From: SHLQ01 sp964610745
GTDB lineage: Bacteria > Actinomycetota > Acidimicrobiia > Acidimicrobiales > SHLQ01
Direction: 5' to 3'
Assembly (NCBI GenBank): GCA_964610745.1
Contig: CAZSYL010000009.1
Location: forward strand, 1 to 64,000
Length of the DNA: 64,000 nucleotides
The notes below the pieces were generated by a model. It was not told the DNA's origin, searched no databases, and worked only from the letters and a program-made list of their open reading frames with translations. Both the position numbers and the translations under genes were made by a program. Within the stretch, counting starts at the first letter, position 1; the number at the start of each line of letters is the position of its first letter. Shown in pieces: positions 53,717-61,736 of this stretch.

Positions 53717-54487
53717 TTAGCGGTACTCCGGGTTCGGGAAATCCATCGAGCAACCGGCTTCCCACTCCGAGCGCTGGTTGCCGTGCGCTGGGAATCCACC
53801 AGCATCCTTGATCATCCGGGCGGTGTGCATCATGTTCCACGACATGAAGGTCGTGTTCCGGTTGGTGAAGTCGTTCTCTGGTCCACCGGAACCTTCGTCG
53901 AGATATGACGGGCCCGGGCCGACCTCGCCCAACCACGCCGAGTCGGCTTGTGGGGGGATCATGAAGCCGAGGTGCTGGAGCGACCACAGAATGTTCATTG
54001 CGGCATGTTTGGCACCGTCCTCGTTGCCGGTGATCAAACAGCCCGCGACCTGACCGTAATACGCGACCTGGCCGTGTTCGTTCAGCACAGCGGAGTTGCC
54101 GTATAGGCGCTCGATGACCTGGGTCGAGATCGACGACTTTTCGCCGATCCAGATCGACGCCCCGATGACCAAGATCTCTGCAGCACGGATTTTCGCGAAG
54201 AGTTCGGGCCACCCATCGACCTTCCAACCGTGATCGGTCATGTCGGGGTAGACCCCTGTTGCCAGTTGTTGGTCGACCGGACGGATGATCTCGGTCTTGA
54301 CACCGTTGGCTTCCATGATCGCGGCGGACAGCTTGATGAGTCCTTCGGTGTGAGACCGCTCGGGTGTTGGCTTCAGGGTGCAGTTGAGAAAGAGGGCGCT
54401 CAGGTCGGAGTAATCGACGGTGCTCGCATCACAAAGTTGCCTCTGTTGTTCGTTCAATTCCATTGCAATGTGTTCCTTGGTCTGCAT
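53717..54487 (-). CDS. Flavodoxin-family NAD(P)H-dependent FMN reductase-like protein
   Basis: This protein has 256 residues from the ATG at 54487 (the ATG at 54463 is an alternative). The flavodoxin-like fold shows a first strand 'SALFLNCTLKPTPERSHTEGL' (FMN phosphate loop), 'AEILVIGASIWIGEKSSISTQVIERLYG' and 'VAGCLITGNEDGAKHAAMNI', split across about 30-165, as in NADPH-dependent FMN reductases/iron-sulfur flavoproteins. The C-terminal 60 residues with 'NRNTTFMSWN' match a conserved extension of this actinobacterial group. It transfers electrons from NAD(P)H via FMN; partner unknown. Confidence 0.82.
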   Translation of the reverse strand: MQTKEHIAMELNEQQRQLCDASTVDYSDLSALFLNCTLKPTPERSHTEGLIKLSAAIMEANGVKTEIIRPVDQQLATGVYPDMTDHGWKVDGWPELFAKIRAAEILVIGASIWIGEKSSISTQVIERLYGNSAVLNEHGQVAYYGQVAGCLITGNEDGAKHAAMNILWSLQHLGFMIPPQADSAWLGEVGPGPSYLDEGSGGPENDFTNRNTTFMSWNMMHTARMIKDAGGFPAHGNQRSEWEAGCSMDFPNPEYR

Positions 54488-54556
54488 CTAACGTTTGGTC
54501 CGCTGAGCGACTGTAAATGCTACGCCACCGCGCGAGCGATATCGACGTTTGCTGCG

Positions 54557-55825
54557 TTACTTAAGAGGACGTCTATTCAGTCGCCAACGTATTGGGCTCT
54601 CCACCATGTCGGCGTATTCGGCCAACTCTGGTCGTCCGTTCTTTTCAAACCAGCGTGAATATGCCGATGCGCCGGGTCCGGCCGTGAGGCCGTGGAGGAC
54701 GACGGAGCAGAAGATGGTGAAGGTAACGATCGGGAAGAGCTGGCCTCCATCGGCTTCGTTCTCGGAGAGAACCAGAAGTCCAAAGAGAAGCGAGGCAAGG
54801 CCTCGCGGGCCGAACCAGCCAAAGAACGCAACGGTCCAACTTCGAACACCAGTACCGAGCAACGAGATGGCAACCGGGACCATCCTTCCGACGGTGAGGA
54901 TCAAAATGACGAAGATCGCGATCGGCACGGTGACCTCGCTAATCGCAGGGAGGACCAGTGTGGCTCCAAAGACCACGAAGGTCACCTCCGCTCCGATCTG
55001 ACCGATGTTTTCGGCGAGTTCTACGTGGTCGGCTGCGCTTCTGCCGATGAATGCTCGCACTGCGACGCCACAGACGAACGCCGATATGAAACCATTCCCG
55101 CCCAAGGCGGCCGCAGCACTGAACGCCATGATCGCCGCGGAGAAAGCGACGAGGCGAGCTCCGCCCTCGTCTGTCCACTTCCGGGAGTGAACCCACGGAT
55201 TGACCTGCCCCAGAAGGACGCCGAGTAGCGCTCCAACCCCAATACCAATCCCGATCTCGGCGGCTGCTTCGCCGACAATCGACATCTTGCCGTCCAGAAC
55301 ACCCTCGGTTGCCAGCGCGGCAAAGACTGCAACCACTGGAACCACCAGGCCGTCGTTCAGGCCCGATTCGACATTCAACGTCTGACGAACACGAACCGGG
55401 ATGCGTTTGTCGGACACAACGGCCTGCCCAAGCGCCGCATCGGTCGGGGCAAGAATTGACGCGAGGAGCGCTGCCTCAGCCCAATTCAGGTCGCTGAAGA
55501 ACAACAGCGCGAGGACGGTCCCAACAGCGATGGTCAATGGCAATCCAATGCCGAGAAGGCGGGCGGGAAGGCTAAAGGCATGTCGGAGCGTCGCCGTGTC
55601 GATCCGTGCCGCATCGGAGAACAGAAGCAATCCCAAGGTGAACTCGGCAGTGAGTGCCACGCCCTCATCTTCAAGGCCAATGTCGAGCACCCCGAGTGCA
55701 TCAGGGCTGAGGAGCATGCCCAGGCCGACAAAGATCATCGGTCCGGTAATCGGCCAATGGGCGATCTTGACCCGCATCACCGAGACCAGCGCCAGGATGA
55801 GAGCGAGAACAGCAAATTTATCCAC
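54557..55825 (-). CDS. CPA1-type cation/proton antiporter
   Basis: This 422-residue protein has about 12 helices. Family marks are 'AEFTLGLLLFSDAARID' (about 60-76), 'ILAPTDAALGQAVVSD' (about 122-137), the ion-binding region 'VESGLNDGLVVPVVAV' with its Asn-Asp pair (about 150-165) and 'WFGPRGLASLLFGLL'. It is a second antiporter, not closely similar to the one at 52475. It is co-transcribed with the pore-loop protein gene just upstream (8-base overlap). Role: Na+ or K+/H+ exchange. Confidence 0.9.
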   Translation of the reverse strand: MDKFAVLALILALVSVMRVKIAHWPITGPMIFVGLGMLLSPDALGVLDIGLEDEGVALTAEFTLGLLLFSDAARIDTATLRHAFSLPARLLGIGLPLTIAVGTVLALLFFSDLNWAEAALLASILAPTDAALGQAVVSDKRIPVRVRQTLNVESGLNDGLVVPVVAVFAALATEGVLDGKMSIVGEAAAEIGIGIGVGALLGVLLGQVNPWVHSRKWTDEGGARLVAFSAAIMAFSAAAALGGNGFISAFVCGVAVRAFIGRSAADHVELAENIGQIGAEVTFVVFGATLVLPAISEVTVPIAIFVILILTVGRMVPVAISLLGTGVRSWTVAFFGWFGPRGLASLLFGLLVLSENEADGGQLFPIVTFTIFCSVVLHGLTAGPGASAYSRWFEKNGRPELAEYADMVESPIRWRLNRRPLK

Positions 55826-56870
55826 GAGATGCCTCGATTGTTTCGTTTGACTCCCAATACCCGGGAAGGTCTTCGATCAGGTGTTCCAAACCAACGATCG
55901 CTCGATCGTATTGGTTGCGCCAGCCGGCAAACGTTTCCCATGCGGTGGTAGGAACAGGTCGGGTCGTGACACCGGCGTCGATGAGTTGGTCAACGACATC
56001 GTCGAACTGGGTCTCGCTCACCGACAGGTGTTCATAATCGGTTCCCGTTCCCTCGGGTTCGATTCGGTAGAAGTCGGCAATGCTCCGCAGCGCCCGAGCC
56101 CCCGACCTGATCAGCAGGTCTGCCTCGCCCGAGGCCCCGTGCATGTGTAGCGCCTTGACGACCGCTGCAGTATCGAGCGCCGTCTCGGCGGAACGTAGCC
56201 ACGAGCGGTCTGGACTCGCGGACCGGAAATAGACGAGCGCTGGAAAGCTGGTGTGGGTTTCGTCGAGTTCAACGAACCAGTCCTCCCATTCGCCCCAGCT
56301 CGCATCGATGTGGTCGAGTCGGTCGATCGACTTGAGTCGGGTGAGAAACGTGACCGGGTCTGGCGGGGCTCCCGCTCTTGTCGTGAGCTTGCCAACCGAG
56401 ATTTCGCGCCGAGAGAACGTGCCGTAGAGCGCCGGTAGGAAGCTGATCATCAGCGCAACAATACCGAGACCCAAAAGCGCCTCGGCCACCGCGAGTGCTC
56501 TGGCGGTCGAATTCGGTGCTGGCAGGAACCCAAGGGTCGTGAGCGAAGAGCCGGAAAATTCCAAACTTGCCTGCCAAGAGCCGACGTCGATCGACCAGTA
56601 CATGCAAGCAAAAGCGACCAGAAGACCCGCGGACCAGATCAGCGGCAGGCCGATCAGGATCGCTGGTGCAAAGGCACCGAGGATCCGATGACGCTGCCGT
56701 GCTGGGAGTCGGTTCCCAATGGTATGGGCTATCCAGCGGCCCATGTTGAACAGCGATACCGTCAGCCACACGCGTTCGGGCCGAGGAATGACAACGCTGC
56801 GCACGATCGACGTGAGAATCCACCCCGTGCCGAGAACGCCAAGGAGAAAGACGATGACGCGCACAATCAC
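55818..56870 (-). CDS. Membrane protein with an ion-channel-like pore segment
   Basis: This 350-residue protein has four hydrophobic segments in its first 175 residues and a soluble C-terminal part rich in Asp, Glu and Trp. Between helices 3 and 4 lies 'SLEFSGSSLTTLGFLPAP' (about 104-121), which resembles the P-loop of two-pore/ion-channel proteins (S/T-G-S-T-L-T-T-x-G-F), though the full K+ filter TVGYG is absent. It is translationally linked with the antiporter gene downstream, which fits a role in ion balance. I do not know a characterised relative. Confidence 0.65.
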   Translation of the reverse strand: MIVRVIVFLLGVLGTGWILTSIVRSVVIPRPERVWLTVSLFNMGRWIAHTIGNRLPARQRHRILGAFAPAILIGLPLIWSAGLLVAFACMYWSIDVGSWQASLEFSGSSLTTLGFLPAPNSTARALAVAEALLGLGIVALMISFLPALYGTFSRREISVGKLTTRAGAPPDPVTFLTRLKSIDRLDHIDASWGEWEDWFVELDETHTSFPALVYFRSASPDRSWLRSAETALDTAAVVKALHMHGASGEADLLIRSGARALRSIADFYRIEPEGTGTDYEHLSVSETQFDDVVDQLIDAGVTTRPVPTTAWETFAGWRNQYDRAIVGLEHLIEDLPGYWESNETIEASRG

Positions 56871-57040
56871 AATGTTTCCCCTTCTAAGCCCAGTCGATCG
56901 CTAATGTACCAGCGCACCCACGGCACAGGGTCAACCGCGCCGATGCTTGCTACGATGCTCCGGGCGACTGCTGCGACTTCAGCACAAGCGCGGCACAGGA
57001 CCGTCATTCAACAGCTTCTCTCCAGTCAGGATGCAATCTT

Positions 57041-57751
57041 ATGACCAATCCATATCCAACGTTCGGCACCGACTCAATTGGATGGCTCACGGCCGAACAG
57101 ATGCTGGAGGTCGATCGAATCATGATCGAAGATCTCGACATCGAACTCATACAAATGATGGAAAACGCTGGCCGCAACCTGGCGCAATTGATTCTCGACC
57201 GTCACAACCCGAGCTCGGTCACGGTGCTCGCTGGGTCGGGTGGCAACGGCGGCGGAGGTTTGGTCGCCGCCAGGCACCTGACCAACCGAGGTGTCGACGT
57301 GAGCGTCACGCTCGGGCAACCAGCCGATTCGCTTACGCCGATTCCCAAGCACCAACTCGACATCCTCAACCACATGGCGGTTCCGATCGAAGACGAGCCG
57401 AGAACGAGCGATGTCGTGATCGACGCGCTGATCGGCTACAGCCTTCGTGGGGAGCCTCGCGGGCGGATCGGTGAATTGGTCGAGGCATCAGCCGATATCG
57501 ACGCCCCGATCGTTTCGCTCGACAACCCATCGGGGCTAAACGTGACCGACGGCAGTGTGCCCGGTGCCGTCGTCACTGCCGAGTCAACAATGACTCTCGC
57601 ACTCCCCAAGATCGGGCTCCGGGGCTCGGCGCACGTCGGCGCACTGTTCTTGGCAGATATCTCGGTTCCGCCATCGGTGTATGATTCGGTCGGGGTCACG
57701 CCAGCTCCAGACTTTACGACGAGCACACTCATCGAAGTTCGAGACGCGTAG
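57041..57751 (+). CDS. nnrE: NAD(P)H-hydrate epimerase (YjeF N-terminal domain), stand-alone
   Basis: This 236-residue protein matches the epimerase half of the NAD(P)HX repair system: 'LTAEQMLEVDR', 'MMENAGRNLAQLI' (about 43-55), the phosphate-binding 'LAGSGGNGGGGLVAARHL' (about 64-81), 'VVIDALIGYSLRG' (catalytic Asp) and 'SLDNPSGLN'. It interconverts R and S forms of hydrated NAD(P)H. The dehydratase (carbohydrate-kinase-like) half, often fused, is absent here and should be encoded elsewhere. Confidence 0.88.
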   Translation: MTNPYPTFGTDSIGWLTAEQMLEVDRIMIEDLDIELIQMMENAGRNLAQLILDRHNPSSVTVLAGSGGNGGGGLVAARHLTNRGVDVSVTLGQPADSLTPIPKHQLDILNHMAVPIEDEPRTSDVVIDALIGYSLRGEPRGRIGELVEASADIDAPIVSLDNPSGLNVTDGSVPGAVVTAESTMTLALPKIGLRGSAHVGALFLADISVPPSVYDSVGVTPAPDFTTSTLIEVRDA

Positions 57752-57771
57752 CAGCGGGAAGGCGGGTTGGT

Positions 57772-58599
57772 ATGGCAGAGCAGCAGCTCCCTAAATCACT
57801 GACACACGACATCGTCCTCAGCCCCTTTGGAGCGACGGTGACCGAGATGGTCGAAGCGGCGAAATGTGCCGAGGACAGCGGCTATGGCGGTGTTTGGACG
57901 TACGACCATTTGACGGGGACCATGCTCGACCGTGGTCCCTCCCAAGACGCATTCGTGGTGCTTGGAGCGGTGGCCGCGGTGACGAACCGCGTTCGCATTG
58001 GGCCATTGGTCGCCAACATGATGAACCGTCATCCGGCGAGGCTTGCAGTCGCGATGTCATCGCTCCAGTCCCTGAGTGGAGGACGGGCCGTTCTTGGTCT
58101 TGGCGCTGGTTCTGCACCCGGGTCTCGCTTTGCTGGTGAACAGAACACGGTCGGCACCGAACTCCTCGACGCTGCCGGGCGCAAGCGTCGGCTGACCGAA
58201 ACGATTCAACTCGTGAAAGCCGCGTGGCGCGGTGAGACCGACTTCCATGGCGAATTTTTCGAGATGAATGAGCCGGGCCTAGGTCTCGACGAGCAAGCGC
58301 ATCCTCCGATCATCATTGGAGCCAACGGCGCACCGACCCTAGAGATTGCGCTCGCCCACGCCGATGGCGTGAACATCGCCAACCTGTCGAAGCTGGCTGA
58401 ACTGCTCGAACTCGTCGATGGTCATGACCTCGATCGTTCCTTCGAGACGTCGGTACACAAACCGGTCGAAGTGGACGAGCCAAACGGTGGGGTGTTGCCG
58501 CCGTTCCCCGCCGGTTCTCTCCACCGGAGAGTGCTCGCTTTCAACGCCCCGTTTGACCTCACCGCTATCGCCAGCATCGGCGAAGTGTTGAATCTTTAA
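57772..58599 (+). CDS. LLM-class (F420-type) flavin oxidoreductase
   Basis: This 275-residue luciferase-like barrel has 'GGVWTYDHLTGTM' (about 39-51), 'NRVRIGPLVANMMNRHPARLAVAMSSLQSLSGGRAVLGLGAGS' split across about 71-113 and 'PIIIGANG' near 180. It is the same family as 31987-32823 but not a close copy. Probably F420-dependent; substrate unknown. It lies 20 bases after nnrE and 77 bases before the AhpD-like selenoprotein gene, on the same strand. Confidence 0.88.
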   Translation: MAEQQLPKSLTHDIVLSPFGATVTEMVEAAKCAEDSGYGGVWTYDHLTGTMLDRGPSQDAFVVLGAVAAVTNRVRIGPLVANMMNRHPARLAVAMSSLQSLSGGRAVLGLGAGSAPGSRFAGEQNTVGTELLDAAGRKRRLTETIQLVKAAWRGETDFHGEFFEMNEPGLGLDEQAHPPIIIGANGAPTLEIALAHADGVNIANLSKLAELLELVDGHDLDRSFETSVHKPVEVDEPNGGVLPPFPAGSLHRRVLAFNAPFDLTAIASIGEVLNL

Positions 58600-58675
58600 C
58601 AAATTTCAGCGAGCGGTTGAGCGGGCGAAGTAGTGTGCGACGCGACGACCGAGAATGTACGACTGGAGATTGGTT

Positions 58676-59671
58676 ATGAGCGACTATCAGCTATTCGCCC
58701 CATCCACCCAGAACCTCCCAGTACCGGAGGTTTCACGAGTGGTTCTTGCCCATCAGTGGGAAGAACTCGCGCGTCCGGGCACCTGGTGGACAGGAGAACA
58801 ACGGATCGATATCGCAAGCGTTGGTCGTGCAGCTCGTCGGAACCTTCCCGAACCGGACGCGAACTCGATCAACCATGTGGTCAAAGAGGCAGCCAAGCTT
58901 GTTGCCATCGATGCGGGGAGCATCACCGAGGCAATGGTGGAGGGCTTTGTTGCCGACGGCCTGAGTCCGCTCCACTACGTGGAACTCGTCGGCATTATTG
59001 CCCGAACGGTAGCTATCGATACCGCAACGGTGGGACTCGGCAACGGTTTGGAGCCCTATCTGCCCGCTGAGCCAGGGATGCCCGCAGACGCTGTCGTGCA
59101 GGGAGCCAAGAAACGATCGGCGTGGGTGCCGATGCTCGGCGCGGCGGGTGCGACCTCGGCGTTGTCGGCAGTCGCTGCGGAAGATCGAGCGCAGGAGCAA
59201 CTTCACGGCGCGTTGTATTTGAGCTACCAGGAAATGGGTAACTGGAGCATCGACAAGGGGTTGAGTCGCTCACAAATGGAGCTGATGGCTGCGAGAACGT
59301 CGTTACTCAACGACTGCTATTTTTGACTCTTCGCGCACTCAGGGATGCTCCGTGCGAGCGCCCACATGGCACAGGAAAACATCGACCTACGAGCGGTTGG
59401 CGACAGTTCGATCGACCCAAACATTCCCGCCGGGACACAGCTCTTGGCTTTCGTCGATGCATTGCTCGGAGACGACACCAACGCTCTCGACCACGCCCGC
59501 GCCACGCTGACAGATGTCGCAGGCCCTGACGCAACGACACGTGCAGCGCTCGTCGTGGGCAACTTCGAGATGATGAACCGATTGCTCGACGCGACCGGCG
59601 TGCCGGTCCCGATCAGCATGGGCGGAATCACCAGTGAACTCGGGCTTCCCCCGTTCACCGGCCGCCACTAA
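58676..59671 (+). CDS. AhpD/carboxymuconolactone-decarboxylase-like selenoprotein with CxxU motif (TGA at 59324-59326 read as Sec)
   Basis: From the ATG at 58676 the frame reads 216 codons to '...TSLLNDCYF', meets TGA at 59324-59326, and stays open in the same frame as 'LFAHSGMLRASAHMAQ' to the TAA at 59671: 331 residues with Sec217. AhpD-like proteins have C-x2-C-x3-H in this helix; here it is Cys214-Y-F-Sec217-L-F-A-His221, so the TGA sits on the second redox cysteine. Both sides belong to the family: before it the helix 'LSRSQMELMAARTSLLND', after it the closing 'VGNFEMMNRLLDATGVPVP'. The N-terminal half looks like a Cys-free AhpD repeat. A SECIS-like hairpin follows. Expected role: thiol-dependent peroxidase or disulfide reductase. 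Callers will split it in two. Confidence 0.9.
59327..59356 (+). promoter_or_regulatory. Putative bacterial SECIS element of the AhpD-like selenoprotein
   Basis: CGCAC (59334-59338) pairs with GTGCG (59352-59356). After a three-base bulge (UCA) the stem continues GGG (59342-59344) with UCC (59349-59351), closing an AUGC loop, or a GAUGCU loop if the G-U pair opens. The loop starts 18 nt after the TGA. A bulged U and a G at the loop start are both known features of bacterial SECIS elements. Confidence 0.62.
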
Positions 59672-59743
59672 TCCCTAGTTGCCCAATTCCCTATTCAATC
59701 CAAATACCCCAGTCCACCCTCTAGAAGCAAACGGATAATTGAC

Positions 59744-60319
59744 ATGACCAACCAAAAGATTCAGATCCTCGCCCTCGCCGGAAGTTATCGATCCGGATCC
59801 TTCAACCAAGCGCTGCTCAAAGCAGCGATCGAATTGGCACCGGACAACGTTGAATTTCAAGAAATCGACCTGCGAGAGGTTCCGTTCTACGACGGTGATC
59901 TCGAAGAGGCAGGCGAGCCACAGACCGTGGTCGATCTGAAGGCTGCCGTCGTTGCAGCTGACGCTGTTCTGTTCGTGACGCCCGAGTACAACGCCGGCGT
60001 TCCGGCGGTGTTGAAGAACGGACTCGATTGGAGCTCTCGCTTCTATCCGAATGCACCGCTGGGTGGCAAGATCGCTGCCGTGATCGGTGCGACTCCGGGA
60101 AAGAACGGCACGAAGAACGCTCAGGAGAACCTGCGTCGTTCGCTAGGCATTGCCGGTTCTGAGCTTGTTGATGCAGAGCTCATGTTGGCCCGTGCGGGCG
60201 ACGCGATCGAAGACGGCGTTGTCACTTCCGACGACCTCAAAGCCCAGATCGTGTCCGTGTTGGATGCCATCGTCGCAGCCGTGGCCGCCAAAGCCGCCGA
60301 GTCAGACTCCGAGAGCTGA
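59744..60319 (+). CDS. NADPH-dependent FMN reductase
   Basis: This 191-residue flavodoxin-like protein has the FMN phosphate loop 'LAGSYRSGSFNQALLKAA' (about 9-26), 'FVTPEYNAGVPAVLKNGLDW' (about 76-95) and 'GGKIAAVIGATPG' (about 107-119), the standard marks of the chromate/azo/FMN reductase family. It reduces FMN or quinones with NAD(P)H. It lies 72 bases after the AhpD-like selenoprotein gene and could supply electrons in the same redox process; that link is inference. Confidence 0.9.
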   Translation: MTNQKIQILALAGSYRSGSFNQALLKAAIELAPDNVEFQEIDLREVPFYDGDLEEAGEPQTVVDLKAAVVAADAVLFVTPEYNAGVPAVLKNGLDWSSRFYPNAPLGGKIAAVIGATPGKNGTKNAQENLRRSLGIAGSELVDAELMLARAGDAIEDGVVTSDDLKAQIVSVLDAIVAAVAAKAAESDSES

Positions 60320-60347
60320 CGTTTCCACGGCTCAGCTTTATACAACC

Positions 60348-60365
60348 TGTACGTCCTGTACGTCC
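60348..60365. repeat. 9-bp tandem repeat in front of the KDPG-aldolase gene
   Basis: TGTACGTCC occurs twice in direct succession, 32 bases before the aldolase start. Each copy contains a GTAC palindrome. It may be an operator. Confidence 0.5.
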
Positions 60366-60396
60366 GAACCGCTTCAACAAGAGGAGCACCCTCGTC

Positions 60397-61038
60397 ATGT
60401 CCCACGATCGTCTTTCGGTCCTGAACACCATTGCCCAGGAACAGATCATGCATTTGTTCCACCATCCCGACCCCGCCGTAGCGATCAACATCATCGATGC
60501 GATTGCTGCTGGTGGGGGACGGGTCGTGGAGTTCACCAATCGCGTCCAGTTCGCTCCGACCGTTTTCGAGGCGATTCGTCGCCACGTCGACGAGAACCAT
60601 CCAGACATGGTGATCGGCGTTGGTTCGGTCGAGGATGCTGCCACCGCGTCAATCTTTGTGGCCGCTGGCGCGGAGTTCATTGTTTCGCCAATATTCGTGG
60701 CCGAGACAGCAGAGTTCTGCAACCGTCGCAAGGTCCCGTACCTCCCAGGCACGATGACCATCACCGAGATTGCCGAAGCTGAGCGTTATGGCGTGGAGTT
60801 TGTAAAGCTCTACCCGGCGATGAACCCCATGTTCGTCAAGGCCGTCCAGATGCCGAGGCCGTGGAGCAGAATTATCGCCAACGGCCCGATCGGGCCCGAT
60901 GAGGTTCAGTCCTGGCTCGGGGCGGGGGCGACCGCCATTGGAACCATGGCTTCGGTTCCTCCGGACGCGGTTGCTGCGGGTAACTTCGGCCAGGTAACTG
61001 ATGCGGTTGCTGCACTCGGCGCCGCTCGAGAGCGCTAG
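60397..61038 (+). CDS. KDPG/KHG-type class I aldolase
   Basis: This 213-residue protein is the usual length for 2-keto-3-deoxy-6-phosphogluconate / 4-hydroxy-2-oxoglutarate aldolase. Catalytic Glu45 is in 'VVEFTNR', the phosphate and substrate loops are 'GVGSVEDAATA' and 'PYLPGTMTITEI', and the Schiff-base lysine is Lys137 in 'EFVKLYPA'. The numbers nearly match E. coli Eda (Glu45, Lys133). It cleaves a 2-keto-3-deoxy sugar acid to pyruvate and an aldehyde. A Shine-Dalgarno AGGAG lies about ten bases upstream. It is in line with HAD, transketolase and RraA-like genes; substrate in this setting unknown. Confidence 0.88.
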   Translation: MSHDRLSVLNTIAQEQIMHLFHHPDPAVAINIIDAIAAGGGRVVEFTNRVQFAPTVFEAIRRHVDENHPDMVIGVGSVEDAATASIFVAAGAEFIVSPIFVAETAEFCNRRKVPYLPGTMTITEIAEAERYGVEFVKLYPAMNPMFVKAVQMPRPWSRIIANGPIGPDEVQSWLGAGATAIGTMASVPPDAVAAGNFGQVTDAVAALGAARER

Positions 61039-61059
61039 ATCCGAGAAGGGTACATATTC

Positions 61060-61734
61060 ATGACTGCTGATGTCTTGCTGTTCGATGTGAACGAGACGTT
61101 GCTCGATGTAAAGGCGTTAGGTTCTGGCTTCGCAGCCACCTTCGGTGACGCTGACCTCTTGCCGAAATGGTTCGGGATGCTTCTCCGCTACTCGCTGGAG
61201 GTCTCGGTCACGGGCGATTATCGCTCGTTCGACGAGTTGGCGGTCGGAGCGTTGATGACAACGGCTACAAGTGCGGGTAAGCCAATCGCGATCGAAGAGG
61301 CCACCGGGCTCGTTGATGCCATGTCGCAACTACCTGCTCACCCCGACGTTGCTGACGGCCTTGCTGGCCTCAAGGCATACGGCTTTAAGCTCGCCACGCT
61401 CACCAACTCGCGCCTCGACGTTGCTCACGCTCAGCTTTCCTCGGCCGGCCTCGACTCGTACTTCGACATGGTGATGTCGGTCGAGACCGTGGAACGCTTT
61501 AAGCCACACCCGGACACATATGCATACGCAGCGACCCAACTCGATGTGCCGATCGGGGCCATCACGATGGTTGCGGCCCACGATTGGGATGTGAACGGAG
61601 CGTTGCTTGCAGGAGCAAACGCTGCATTTATTGAACGCCCCGGGGCTGCGCGCGGTTCGCACGATCGCATTCCAGAACTCGTGGCTCCAGATATCGGCGG
61701 GCTTGCCACCCTTCTGACACAAGGATCTGAATAG
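61060..61734 (+). CDS. Type II haloacid-dehalogenase-like hydrolase (HAD)
   Basis: This 224-residue protein has the HAD motifs in the L-2-haloacid dehalogenase style: motif I 'LLFDVNETLLDV' with nucleophile Asp9, motif II 'TLTNSR', motif III Lys in 'ERFKPHPDTYAYAA' and motif IV 'VAAHDWDVNGALLAG'. The DxN rather than DxD in motif I is normal for haloacid dehalogenases. It may remove halide from 2-haloacids or act as a phosphatase. It is placed 21 bases after the aldolase gene and 2 bases before the transketolase gene, so they are one operon. Confidence 0.85.
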   Translation: MTADVLLFDVNETLLDVKALGSGFAATFGDADLLPKWFGMLLRYSLEVSVTGDYRSFDELAVGALMTTATSAGKPIAIEEATGLVDAMSQLPAHPDVADGLAGLKAYGFKLATLTNSRLDVAHAQLSSAGLDSYFDMVMSVETVERFKPHPDTYAYAATQLDVPIGAITMVAAHDWDVNGALLAGANAAFIERPGAARGSHDRIPELVAPDIGGLATLLTQGSE

Positions 61735-61736
61735 CG

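Noticed and set aside
59345..59671. Separate 108-residue protein starting at 59345
   Set aside because: It is in the same phase as the upstream AhpD-like frame with only a TGA between them, has no own ribosome site, and contains the C-terminal half of the same domain.
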